Positions 33,182 to 42,067 of a DNA stretch of 64,000 bases are shown here, one piece after another. The stretch is from Sinorhizobium meliloti 4H41. GTDB taxonomy: Bacteria; Pseudomonadota; Alphaproteobacteria; Rhizobiales; Rhizobiaceae. Location of the stretch: contig NZ_AQWP01000002.1 of the NCBI RefSeq assembly GCF_000375585.1, positions 434,001-498,000 of the forward strand, written 5' to 3'. Numbering within the stretch: the first letter of the stretch is position 1; every line of letters starts with the position of its first letter. A program made the position numbers and the translations under genes. The notes under the pieces were generated by a model that worked only from the letters and a program-made list of their open reading frames with translations, was not told where the DNA came from and did not search any database.

Positions 33182-34921
33182 TCAGCCATAGAGATATTCG
33201 GGCAGCCAGAGCGTCATGCCCGGCCAGATATACATCATGATCATGCAGAGAATGACGATGAGCATGTAGGGCATCATGCCCGCGAATATCTGGTTGAGGG
33301 TAACCTGCGGCGGCGACACGCCCTTGAGATAGTAGGCCGACATCGCAACCGGCGGGGACAGGAACGCAGCCTGCAAATTGACGAAGACGAGCACGCCCCA
33401 GAGGATCGGGTCGATGTCGAAATGGTGGAGCATCGGCAGAAAGATCGGCACGAAGATGATGATGATCTCGGTCCACTCGAGCGGCCAGCCGAGAATGAAG
33501 ATGATCGCCTGAGACAGGATCATGAACTGCACCGGCGTGAGATCCAGCGCGAGAACCCATTGCTCCACCAGCGCCTGTCCGCCGAGGATCGCGAAAACGG
33601 CGGAGAAAAGCGCCGAGCCGACGAAGAGCCAGCAGACCATGGCGGTCGTCTTTGCGGTCAGGAACACCGCCTCCTTGGTGCGCTGCCAGTCGAGAGTCCG
33701 CGCCTGGAGCGCCAGCAGGAAGGCACCGGCCGCGCCGACGGCGGCGGATTCCGTCGCTGTGGTGATGCCGAACAGGATCACCCCGAGCACCGCCACCGTG
33801 AGGATTGCGAGCGGCATGACGGAGGAAACGAGGAGCTTCACCACCTGCAGCCGTTCCGCCGTCATGTTGCGATAGTAGCGCAGCAGCGCGAAGACGGCGA
33901 CTGCGGCGGCGAGGCCGAACCAGACGTAGAAGCTCGTCGCGGGGCCGCCAGCCGCTGCAGGCCCGGCATCCGCGACCGGCGCGCCGAGCTCTTCCAGCCC
34001 CTCCGGTGCTTCGGTCGCGGCCACCTGTTGATGAATGACGACATACCACCAGAGAAGCCAGAGCGTGGACGCCGTCAGCAGAAGCGGAAAGAGCGCCGCA
34101 GCAAGGTTCTTGACGAGTTTCCAATAGGTGAGCCGTCCCTCCCCCGCCTTGATCCCGAGCGCGCGTGATGGCGAGACGAGCGCTGCGAGAAGACCGGCGA
34201 GCATGTTGGGTGAATAGACCTCTGCGAAATGCTTCATCCATGGCGGCACCGGGACGCGCGTCTGTTCCTCGGGCAGGCTCGGAGCGATCTTCGGATTGAG
34301 CATCGCCCAGCCGAGGACATAGGCGAGATAGAGGAGCGCCAGAAAGAAGCCGGGAAACATCGTCGCCGCATAAAGCTTGACCACCGACTGGCCGGCTACG
34401 GCCGCATAGACGATGATCATCACCGAAGGAGGGATCAGGATGCCCAGAGTGCCTCCCGCGGTGATGACGCCCGAGGCAAGCTTCACATCGTAACCGGCCC
34501 GCAGCATCGGGTTCATGGCGATCACCCCCATCAGCACGACCACGGCGCCGACGAGGCCGCTGGCGATGCCCCAGAAGGTGCAGACGATGAGCGTTGTCAC
34601 CGCGAGCGATGCCGGAACGCGCCGGAATGACAGCTGGATGCTGTAGAACATCTTGTCGACCAGCGCGCCGCGCTCCATCACGTAGCCCATCAGCACGAAA
34701 AGCGGGATGGAGATCAGCACGTCATTGGTCATTGCGCCGTAGGTGCGCTGGACCATGAGATCGAAGACGCGATTGTCGATCCAGGGTTCCACCGGATTGT
34801 AGAAGGCGTAGAAGCCGAACAGCATTCCGAGACCCATGAGGGTGAAGGCCGTCGGAAATCCCATCATGATCACGACCACGATGAGGCCCAGCATCGTCAA
34901 GCCAAGAAAAGGTTCACTCAC
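33182..34921 (-). CDS. dctM: TRAP transporter large permease (DctM)
   Basis: A 579-residue DctM-type permease. The family core is present: FVLMGYVMERGALVDKMFYS, TLGILIPPSVMIIVYA and the late FLSPPVAMSAYYLKGV. It is ~150 residues longer than typical DctM because of an insertion in the middle with extra helices and an Ala/Gly/Pro-rich loop; this is seen in the large subunits of 2-oxo-acid/lactate-type TRAP systems. Start is GTG 34921, overlapping the DctQ stop by 4 bases. It is the sodium-driven translocation subunit. Confidence 0.9.
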   Translation of the reverse strand: MSEPFLGLTMLGLIVVVIMMGFPTAFTLMGLGMLFGFYAFYNPVEPWIDNRVFDLMVQRTYGAMTNDVLISIPLFVLMGYVMERGALVDKMFYSIQLSFRRVPASLAVTTLIVCTFWGIASGLVGAVVVLMGVIAMNPMLRAGYDVKLASGVITAGGTLGILIPPSVMIIVYAAVAGQSVVKLYAATMFPGFFLALLYLAYVLGWAMLNPKIAPSLPEEQTRVPVPPWMKHFAEVYSPNMLAGLLAALVSPSRALGIKAGEGRLTYWKLVKNLAAALFPLLLTASTLWLLWWYVVIHQQVAATEAPEGLEELGAPVADAGPAAAGGPATSFYVWFGLAAAVAVFALLRYYRNMTAERLQVVKLLVSSVMPLAILTVAVLGVILFGITTATESAAVGAAGAFLLALQARTLDWQRTKEAVFLTAKTTAMVCWLFVGSALFSAVFAILGGQALVEQWVLALDLTPVQFMILSQAIIFILGWPLEWTEIIIIFVPIFLPMLHHFDIDPILWGVLVFVNLQAAFLSPPVAMSAYYLKGVSPPQVTLNQIFAGMMPYMLIVILCMIMMYIWPGMTLWLPEYLYG

Positions 34922-35589
34922 CGCTCTCCCCCTCCGAGGCCGCGCTGCCGGGCCGCCCTGTCGATATCCTGCGCGCGTTCGATGGCAGCTTCACGCGTTT
35001 CCTCGTCCACATGCTCGCTATGGGCAAGCTGCTCGGCGACGACGTCGATCTCTTCGACGTCCTTCAGCCGCGCCGGCCACACCCCGGTTCTGAGACAGAC
35101 GATGCAGCGCAGGATCTCCGCCAGTCCCTGAAGGATGACGAGCGCGCCTGCGATCGGAATGACCGTCTTGAAGTAATAGATCGGCGGCCCTTCGGCGGTC
35201 ACCGTCGAGTGCTCGCCGATCCGCCATGACAATGCGGCATAGTCGTAGCCTGCATAGATGAGGGCGGCGATTCCGGGCAGGAAGAAGAAGATGTAAAGGA
35301 TGAGGTCCAACGCCGCCTGCGTGCGCGGCTTCAACGAACTGTAGATGAAATCACCGCGCACATGCGCGTTCTGCGCCAGGGCATAGGCGCCCGCCAGCAT
35401 GAAGAGGCTGCCGTAGAGCATGTTGCTGGCATCGAAGATCCATGCGGTCGGCATGTTCAGGATATAGCGTTTGAAGACTTCACCGCAGACCAGCATCATC
35501 AGACCGATGATCAGCCACGCCGCCGCCTTGCCGGTCCAGACGCTGATGGCGTCGATCCTCATGAGCAGATGCTGAACGTTCACGCGCAC
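34918..35589 (-). CDS. dctQ: TRAP transporter small permease (DctQ)
   Basis: The 223-residue DctQ-type protein has four membrane helices (LIIGLMMLVCGEVFKRYI at the start) and NMPTAWIFDASNMLYGSLFMLAGAYAL, characteristic of DctQ. A charged C-terminal tail rich in Glu/Arg follows. The start is GTG 35589; an ATG at 35562 is also possible. It sits between the binding protein and DctM, and its stop overlaps the DctM start, so expression is coupled. Confidence 0.85.
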   Translation of the reverse strand: MRVNVQHLLMRIDAISVWTGKAAAWLIIGLMMLVCGEVFKRYILNMPTAWIFDASNMLYGSLFMLAGAYALAQNAHVRGDFIYSSLKPRTQAALDLILYIFFFLPGIAALIYAGYDYAALSWRIGEHSTVTAEGPPIYYFKTVIPIAGALVILQGLAEILRCIVCLRTGVWPARLKDVEEIDVVAEQLAHSEHVDEETREAAIERAQDIDRAARQRGLGGGER

Positions 35590-35658
35590 CCCCGGGAGGC
35601 CAGGTCCTGACCGTACATCACCGGCCCCGCGCCGGTAATGTACTGGATCGGGATGAAG

Positions 35659-36798
35659 TCAGAGCGACTTGGCGACCCCGTCTCGCCCGAAATAGTGGTC
35701 GAAGGCCATCCGCCGGTTGACGACGGTATCCTGCTCCCAGCGTGTCGCGCGTTCGGCAAAGGCGATCTGGGACTGCAGTACCTCCTTGAACACCGGATTT
35801 TCCGCCGATTTCTTCTTCACCACCTCGTCATAGACTTCGAGTTGCCGCTTGAGGATCGCTTCGGGCGTCTTGTAGAACTTGACCTGATCGGCCGTCTGCA
35901 TCTCGCGATAATCCGTGGAGTAGCGGTCGATCGCTTTCCAGGCCATGTCTGCCGACGCCGCGTCCACCGCATTGGTTATGATTGCCTTCATCTGATCCGG
36001 CAGGCCGTCGAACTTTCCTTTGTTGAACAGGATCTCGAATGTCTCGGCATTCTGATGATAGCCCTGCAGCATGCAGACCTTGGAGACGTCGGGAAAGCCG
36101 AGCAGGCGATCGGATGAGGCATTGTTGAATTCCGCGGCGTCGAGCAGGCCGCGGTCGAGCGCGGCGACGATCTCGCCTCCGGGCAAGGCGTTGACCGCTG
36201 CGCCGAGCCCTGTGAACACATCGATCGAGATACCGACGGTGCGGAACTTCAATCCCTGCAGGTCCTCGGCCTTGGCGACCGGCTTCTTGAACCAGCCCAG
36301 CGGCTGTGTCGGCATGGGCCCGTAGGGAAACGACACGACATTGGCACCGATCGACTCGTAAAGCTTGGCGAGCAGGTCCCTGCCGCCGCCATATTTGTGC
36401 CAGGCCAGCATCATGTTGGCGTCCATGGCGAAGCCGGGCCCCGATCCCCACAGCGCCAGCGCAGTCTGCTTGCCGTAGTGATAGACCATCACGCCGTGGC
36501 CCCCATCGAGCGTTCCTTCGGAAACCGCGTCGAGCAGTCCGAATGCCGGCACGACGGCACCGGCCGGAAGCACCTCTATCTTGAGGTCGCCACCAGTCAT
36601 GTCGTTGACCTTCTTTGCGAAGTCGAGCGCGAACTCGTGAAAGATGTCCTTGGACGGCCACGTGCTTTGCCAGCGCATGCTGACCGGCCCTTGTGCCCTC
36701 ACGATGCTCGGCGCTGCAGCCATGGCCGCCCCGGCCGCTGCGGCGCCGCGGAGAAATTTGCGGCGCGATGTCCCCCCGCTTTCGGCTCTGTGTTTCAT
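35659..36798 (-). CDS. dctP: TRAP solute-binding protein, TakP-like (DctP)
   Basis: The 379-residue protein has a twin-arginine (Tat) signal, SRRKFLRGAAAAGAAMAA, cleaved near APSIVRAQ. The mature protein resembles TakP of Rhodobacter: TWPSKDIFHEFALDFAKK, EVLPAGAVVPAFGLLDAV, DANMMLAWHKYGGGRDL and GPMPTQPLGWFKK. TakP-type receptors bind 2-oxo acids, often with a divalent cation, so the operon probably imports pyruvate-like or related acids. Genes run dctP-dctQ-dctM. ATG 36798 begins the Tat signal and has a GGAGG upstream. Confidence 0.9.
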   Translation of the reverse strand: MKHRAESGGTSRRKFLRGAAAAGAAMAAAPSIVRAQGPVSMRWQSTWPSKDIFHEFALDFAKKVNDMTGGDLKIEVLPAGAVVPAFGLLDAVSEGTLDGGHGVMVYHYGKQTALALWGSGPGFAMDANMMLAWHKYGGGRDLLAKLYESIGANVVSFPYGPMPTQPLGWFKKPVAKAEDLQGLKFRTVGISIDVFTGLGAAVNALPGGEIVAALDRGLLDAAEFNNASSDRLLGFPDVSKVCMLQGYHQNAETFEILFNKGKFDGLPDQMKAIITNAVDAASADMAWKAIDRYSTDYREMQTADQVKFYKTPEAILKRQLEVYDEVVKKKSAENPVFKEVLQSQIAFAERATRWEQDTVVNRRMAFDHYFGRDGVAKSL

Positions 36799-37074
36799 GT
36801 TTTCCTCCCAAGGCTGCGCGCGAACTCCCTCCCCTTTTTGGGAGCGGATTTTTTCGCGGGCATTCACAATCGCTGAAGAGGCACAAGCATCGTCTGGAGA
36901 CGCGCTGCGCCCCGATTTTTTTCTTGCTGCAGGAGAGAATACTCCCGAATGCGCCCCTCGCAAAGATTGCAGGGAACGAGCGGAGAACGCTGCCGGTCGG
37001 ATGCGGAAGGGAATAGTATGGCACAGCGTTCCGTCTCACTGCGAGAGCGGCCGATCTCTTCGGGAGGGCATGGC

Positions 37075-38403
37075 ATGACTACCGTTCCGCGACACCTGAT
37101 CGTCATCACCATGGCCGGTGCGCTTATGGCCGGCTGCGCCGGCGTTTCGGCCCGAAATGCGGCTCGCACGACGGGCCTGGTCGGCTACGGCCCGAATCCG
37201 ACTTTGCCGAAACCGAACCCCACGGTGATCCCGACCGTCAACATCGCCGACGCAAAAGGCTGGCAGGAAGGCGCCACGCCGACACCGGCAAAAGGGCTGA
37301 AGGTGAACGCCTTCGCTGCGGGCCTCGATCACCCGCGCTGGCTGCATGTACTGCCGAACGGCGACGTGCTGGTGGCCGAAACCAATGCGCCGGCCAAGCA
37401 CGACGAAGGCTTCAGCCTCAAAAAGGCATTCATGAAGCTGGCGATGAAACGAGCGGGTGCCGCAGCGCCAAGCGCCAACCGGATCACGCTTCTGCGCGAT
37501 ACCGACGGCGACGGCATCGCCGACCTTCGCAGAACCTTCGCGGAAGGCCTCAATTCTCCCTTCGGCATGACGCTTTCTAAGGGCAAGCTCTATGTCGCCA
37601 ATACCGACGCGCTCGTCGCATTCCCCTATTCCCGCGGTCAGACTCGCCTGGGCACGCCGGAAAAGATCATCGACCTGCCGTCGGGAAATCTCAATCATCA
37701 TTGGACGAAAGACGTGATCGCGAGCCCGGATGGACGAAAGCTCTATGTCACCGTCGGCTCCAACAGCAATGTCGGGGAAAACGGCATGGCTGCGGAAAAG
37801 TATCGCGCGGCCGTTCTGGAGGTGGACAAGGCAAGCCGCCGCACCCGGGTCTTCGCTTCGGGCCTGCGCAATCCCAACGGCCTGTCCTGGAACCCGGAAA
37901 GCGGCGAGCTCTGGGTCGCCGTCAACGAGCGTGACGAACTCGGCGACGATCTCGTTCCCGACTACATGACCTCCGTCCGGGACGGCGCCTTCTATGGCTG
38001 GCCCTACAGCTACTTCGGTCAGAACGTCGATGCGCGCGTCAAGCCGCCGCGCCCGGATCTCGTGGCGAAAGCGGTAAAACCCGACTACGCTCTTGGCTCG
38101 CACACCGCTTCGCTGGGGCTGACATTCTCCAAAGGCGCATCGCTCGGGCGCGCCTATGCCAACGGTGCCTTCGTAGGCCAGCACGGCTCTTGGAACCGCA
38201 GCGTGCACAGCGGGTACAAGGTGATCTTCGTTCCCTTTGCCAAGGGCAAGCCGAACGGACGACCGAGAGACGTCCTCGCCGGGTTCGTCAGCCGGAGCGG
38301 GAAGGCGATGGGCCGGCCGGTCGGCGTTGCGATCGACAGGCAGGGCGCCCTGCTCGTCGCCGACGATGTCGGCAATGGCATCTGGCGCGTCAGCCGTAGA
38401 TAG
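37075..38403 (+). CDS. Sorbosone dehydrogenase-like (PQQ-type) lipoprotein
   Basis: The 442-residue protein has lipobox LMAGC after a short signal (MTTVPRHLIVITMAGALMAGC), so it is lipid-anchored. The rest is a six-bladed beta-propeller of the glucose/sorbosone dehydrogenase family. Typical segments are GLDHPRWLHVLPNGDVLVAE, TDGDGIADLRRTF (a calcium-like loop), GLRNPNGLSWNP and GQHGSWNRS. The family oxidises sugars with PQQ in the periplasm; PQQ dependence is inferred. GGGAGGGC precedes ATG 37075. Divergent from dctP. Confidence 0.88.
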   Translation: MTTVPRHLIVITMAGALMAGCAGVSARNAARTTGLVGYGPNPTLPKPNPTVIPTVNIADAKGWQEGATPTPAKGLKVNAFAAGLDHPRWLHVLPNGDVLVAETNAPAKHDEGFSLKKAFMKLAMKRAGAAAPSANRITLLRDTDGDGIADLRRTFAEGLNSPFGMTLSKGKLYVANTDALVAFPYSRGQTRLGTPEKIIDLPSGNLNHHWTKDVIASPDGRKLYVTVGSNSNVGENGMAAEKYRAAVLEVDKASRRTRVFASGLRNPNGLSWNPESGELWVAVNERDELGDDLVPDYMTSVRDGAFYGWPYSYFGQNVDARVKPPRPDLVAKAVKPDYALGSHTASLGLTFSKGASLGRAYANGAFVGQHGSWNRSVHSGYKVIFVPFAKGKPNGRPRDVLAGFVSRSGKAMGRPVGVAIDRQGALLVADDVGNGIWRVSRR

Positions 38404-38586
38404 CGGTCTTCGCTCCGATAGACTTGCCGCTTCCCCATTGCTACTCTCCCACTCGAGGCGATCGCAACGCGATTTTTCATGATGTCCGCGGCTCTTTGAG
38501 CGGACCGGAAAGTACGCACGAATTACCGCTCACACATGTTCAACCGATCGGTATTTCGCTCACGACATCGCCGGGAGACGGACGGC

Positions 38587-40356
38587 ATGAGGCGGCTGGC
38601 AGCGATCATGGACGCGGACATCGTCGGCTATAGCCGGCTGATGGGACTGGATGAAGCGGGCACGTACCGGGCGGTCAAGCAGTGCCGTGATTCCTTTATT
38701 CTCCCTTTGGTCGCGGTCCATGGCGGAAGGATCGTCAAGCAGGCGGGAGACGGGACGCTCGCGGAATTCCCAAGCGTCCTCGACGCGGTCGCCTGCGCGG
38801 TCGCGATCCAGCGAACGATGCATGATCACGCCGGAGGCGCCGAAGCGGAGCGTCTGGAGTTGCGCATCGGCGTCCATCTCGGCGATATCGTCGCTGACGA
38901 TGGCGACATCCATGGCGAAGGCATTGCCGTTGCCGAGCACCTGCAGGAAATGGCGCCGCCCGGCGGCGTGTGCGTGTCGCAGCAGGTCTATGACCAGATC
39001 GGCTTGAAGGTGGATTTCCCCTTGACCGAAATCGGCTGCAGGACATTCGCCGATCTTCCCGGTCCGCTGCGCGCCTGGCGCTGGCAGCCGGGCGGCGCGG
39101 CAGGGGAAGTGCCGCCGGCGCCGGCACAAACCGACCCCCTGCCCGGTAAGAAGCGCCCATCGATCGCAGTCCTGCCCTTCGTGAATCTTTCGAGCGCCGA
39201 CGAACAGGAACATTTCTCCGACGGCTTTACCGAGGAGTTGATCACCACGCTCGCCCGGTGCCGGTGGCTGCGCGTCGTCGCTCGCAACTCCTCCTTCACC
39301 TTCAAGGGGAAGGCGGTCGACGCGAGGAGAGTGGCGGAAGACCTGGGTGTCAAATATGTGATCGAGGGCAGCATACGTCGCGCGGCCAACCGCATCCGCA
39401 TCACGGCGCAATTGCTGAGCGGCGAAACCGGCATGCTGCTCTGGGCAGAACGCTACGACCGCATGCTGGACGATGTTTTCGTGCTCCAGGACGAAATCGC
39501 GGGGCAGATCACCGGCACCGTGGAGCCGGAACTCGGCTTCATCGAATTCGCTGCGTTGCGCGGCCACACCGCGACGGACATGGATGCGTGGAACATTTAC
39601 CTGAAGGCGCTATGGCATCTTTACAAGTTCGATCTGGAAAATCTGAGGATATCCAAGACGCTCTTCGAGCGGGCGGTCGATCTAGAGCCCGCCTTTGCCC
39701 AGGCCCATGCGCGGCTTGCCTATGTCCATATACAGCTCGGCTGGTACGGCCCCCTGGAAGAGCGGGCCGAGCGGATCGCCGACGCGACGGCGCTCGCGGA
39801 ACGCGCAATCGCGCTCGACGACCGTGAGCCGGCCGCCCATCTTGCGCTCGGCCGGGCACGGGCACTCGGCGGCCTGCCGCAGCGTGGCATAGAGCATCTG
39901 CGGAATGCGCTGAGGCTCGATGCAAGCTTCGCCCAGGGCCACTTCGCCCTCGGGCAAGCGCTTTGCTATGTCGGCCGCCCGGAGGAAGGCATTGCCGCGA
40001 TCAACGAAGCCTTCCGGTTGAGCCCTCGCGATCCGCATCTGTGGACCTTTTACAATATGGTGGCTATCGCCCACTATCAGTCGGGTCGCTTCGCGCAAGC
40101 CGCCGAAGCGGCCCGTGCCTCCCTGCGCCAGGAGAACGCCACATTCTGGCCGGCAATGGTCCTGGCGGCCTCGCTCGGTGCCATCGACCGGACCGACGAA
40201 CGCAGTTCGGCCGTGGCAAACCTTCTTCGCCGGCGCCCGGACATGACCGTGAAAACGGCCCGCGCCGAATTCTACTTCGGCAGCGTGCCGGTCATGCCGG
40301 AAGATTTCATCACCCGTTTCGTCAGCGATCTGTGCCGCGCCGGCCTGCCTGACTGA
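38587..40356 (+). CDS. Class III cyclase-like/TolB-like/TPR protein, cyclase probably inactive
   Basis: The 589-residue protein has three parts: a cyclase homology domain (~1-150), a TolB/FlgO-like domain (~185-300, SIAVLPFVNLSS, FTEELITTLARCRWLRVVAR, GVKYVIEGSIRR), and TPR repeats (~330-560). The cyclase keeps both metal Asp residues (MDADIVGYSR, QAGDGTLAEF) and the adenine Lys (RIVKQ). At the transition-state site, where relatives read GVNIAARL, it has GIAVAEHL: Asn is Ala and Arg is His. It is therefore probably catalytically dead or much weakened. ATG 38587 is chosen by GGGAG and family alignment; ATG 38536 is possible. Confidence 0.85.
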   Translation: MRRLAAIMDADIVGYSRLMGLDEAGTYRAVKQCRDSFILPLVAVHGGRIVKQAGDGTLAEFPSVLDAVACAVAIQRTMHDHAGGAEAERLELRIGVHLGDIVADDGDIHGEGIAVAEHLQEMAPPGGVCVSQQVYDQIGLKVDFPLTEIGCRTFADLPGPLRAWRWQPGGAAGEVPPAPAQTDPLPGKKRPSIAVLPFVNLSSADEQEHFSDGFTEELITTLARCRWLRVVARNSSFTFKGKAVDARRVAEDLGVKYVIEGSIRRAANRIRITAQLLSGETGMLLWAERYDRMLDDVFVLQDEIAGQITGTVEPELGFIEFAALRGHTATDMDAWNIYLKALWHLYKFDLENLRISKTLFERAVDLEPAFAQAHARLAYVHIQLGWYGPLEERAERIADATALAERAIALDDREPAAHLALGRARALGGLPQRGIEHLRNALRLDASFAQGHFALGQALCYVGRPEEGIAAINEAFRLSPRDPHLWTFYNMVAIAHYQSGRFAQAAEAARASLRQENATFWPAMVLAASLGAIDRTDERSSAVANLLRRRPDMTVKTARAEFYFGSVPVMPEDFITRFVSDLCRAGLPD

Positions 40357-40454
40357 TATCCAGCTGCTGCCGAATGGCCCGCCCGAAGGGACAAGCGGCG
40401 GCGCCTGTCCACCACAGCGTAACCGCAAATAAAATCGCCCACGTGGTGCACGTC

Positions 40455-40480
40455 CCCTCTCCCCGCTTGCGGGGAGAGGG
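40455..40480. repeat. 12-bp perfect hairpin in intergenic mosaic repeat
   Basis: CCCTCTCCCCGC-TT-GCGGGGAGAGGG is a perfect 12-bp palindrome followed by CTAGGGTGAGGGG. It is a very common sequence type in rhizobial and other alphaproteobacterial intergenic DNA. It lies between the convergent cyclase-TPR and ftsZ2 genes and may terminate both. Confidence 0.7.
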
Positions 40481-40573
40481 CTAGGGTGAGGGGCAATTTA
40501 GTAGGGTCGTGTTCCCCCTCGCCCCCGCTTGTCACTTTCTGACGTACGGGGGTATCCGCCGGGTCGCCCTATC

Positions 40574-41611
40574 CTATTGCAGCGTGCGCGAAGGAGCGGC
40601 GGCCGCCTGGCCGTTCATGGCCTCCGGCGCCGTCGCCTGAGTTCCGCGGTTGCTGTCGAGGCCGGTCGCGACGACGGACACGCGGAAAGTGCCGTCCAGG
40701 CTCCGGTCGAAGATCGCACCGACGACGATGTCGGCTTCGTCGTAAACTTCCTCGCGGATGCGGGTCGCCGCCTCGTCCACCTCGAAAAGCGTCATGTCCA
40801 TTCCGCCGGAGATCGACACGAGCACGCCTTTGGCACCGCGCATGGAGACTTCGTCGAGCAGCGGGTTGGCGATCGCCGCTTCCGCCGCCAGCATCGCGCG
40901 GTTCTCGCCGGTCGCTTCGCCCGTGCCCATCATCGCCCGGCCCATGCCCTTCATCACCGTCTTGACGTCGGCGAAGTCGAGATTCATCAGCCCCTCCTTG
41001 ACGATCAGGTCGGTGATGCAGCTGACGCCCGAATAGAGGACCCGGTCGGCAATCATGAATGCGTCGGCGAAGGTCGTCTTGGCATCGGCGATGCGAAAGA
41101 GGTTCTGGTTGGGGATGACGATGACCGTGTCTGCACTCTCCCGCAGCCGCTCGACGCCGAGCTCCGCCGTCTGCATGCGCCGCTGTCCCTCGAAGCTGAA
41201 GGGCTTGGTGACGACCGCAACCGTCAGGATCCCGGCCCGCCGCGCCGCTTCCGCGATCACCGGCGCCGCTCCCGTACCGGTACCGCCGCCCATGCCTGCC
41301 GTGACGAAGCACATATGCGTGCCGCCGAGGTGGTCCATGATCTCGTCGATCGATTCCTGGGCGGCCGCATTGCCGATGTCGGGTACCGAACCGGCGCCGA
41401 GACCCTCGGTGATGGCAGCGCCCAGCTGGATTCGCCGCTCCGCCTTCGACGTCGCCAGCGCCTGCGCGTCCGTGTTCGCGGCGATAAAATCGACGCCCTG
41501 CAGGTTTTCGGCGATCATGTTGTTGATCGCGTTGCCGCCGCCGCCGCCGACGCCGATGACCGTGATCTTCGGGCGCATCTCGGTAATGATCGGCTTCTTG
41601 TATTCCGTCAT
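40574..41611 (-). CDS. ftsZ2: Second cell-division protein FtsZ2 (short form)
   Basis: The 345-residue protein has the tubulin/FtsZ signature [10 protein letters not shown] and [15 protein letters not shown], plus the T7 loop region [11 protein letters not shown] with catalytic Asp. It is only ~345 residues because the long C-terminal linker and FtsA/ZipA-binding tail are absent; it ends soon after the core. S. meliloti is known to carry such a second, short FtsZ. It is probably a GTPase that is not the main Z-ring protein. It is monocistronic and convergent with the cyclase-TPR gene. ATG 41611 (MTEYKKPII) is chosen by family alignment. Confidence 0.93.
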   Translation of the reverse strand: MTEYKKPIITEMRPKITVIGVGGGGGNAINNMIAENLQGVDFIAANTDAQALATSKAERRIQLGAAITEGLGAGSVPDIGNAAAQESIDEIMDHLGGTHMCFVTAGMGGGTGTGAAPVIAEAARRAGILTVAVVTKPFSFEGQRRMQTAELGVERLRESADTVIVIPNQNLFRIADAKTTFADAFMIADRVLYSGVSCITDLIVKEGLMNLDFADVKTVMKGMGRAMMGTGEATGENRAMLAAEAAIANPLLDEVSMRGAKGVLVSISGGMDMTLFEVDEAATRIREEVYDEADIVVGAIFDRSLDGTFRVSVVATGLDSNRGTQATAPEAMNGQAAAAPSRTLQ

Positions 41612-41836
41612 GGTTCTTCTCCTTGGGCAGTTCCCCGGCCGCCCGAAAACTCGGAACACGGAGAGCGAATGCGGTGCGGCGCGAATCAGGCGCCTTCATT
41701 CTAGGAATTCAAAAAAGCCACAGAGAAGGCAAGAGCGACAAAATCATGGCAGTCCACAACTACCTTCGTCGGCAGGGGAACAAAGAAATATCCGGGCACG
41801 TTCAATCTGGGTTTCGCGCAAGGAGGAATGGCTGCC

Positions 41837-42031
41837 ATGGGTACCGAACAAGCCCCGACGGCGAAGGGCAAGCAATCCAGCACCGGCCTGCACAAAAGCG
41901 CCGCCAAGGAAGAGAAAAAGACCGAAGCACAAAAGGGATCGGACCTTAGAAAAGGCGCCGATCGGTTCGACGAACGTTCGAAAAGCTCCGACGGCCGCAG
42001 CGCCGCCTCGAAGCAGAAGCCGAAAAAGTAA
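41837..42031 (+). CDS. Small Lys/Ser-rich hydrophilic protein
   Basis: The 64-residue protein is very rich in Lys, Ser, Glu and Ala (GTEQAPTAKGKQSSTGLHKS..), with no hydrophobic core, so it is likely disordered. AGGAGG lies 9 bases before ATG 41837 but only 1-2 bases before ATG 41828, which makes 41837 the better start. Proteins like it are often stress-induced or nucleic-acid associated; the role here is unknown. It lies between divergent ftsZ2 and a convergent HAD-ATPase gene. Confidence 0.6.
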   Translation: MGTEQAPTAKGKQSSTGLHKSAAKEEKKTEAQKGSDLRKGADRFDERSKSSDGRSAASKQKPKK

Positions 42032-42067
42032 AGAGACGTCTCTTCAACGCCCGCCGCGGGCGCCGGC

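Noticed and set aside
37036-38208. 390-codon minus-strand frame opposite the sorbosone-dehydrogenase-like gene
   Set aside because: Shadow frame; the plus strand shows a signal peptide, lipobox and propeller motifs.
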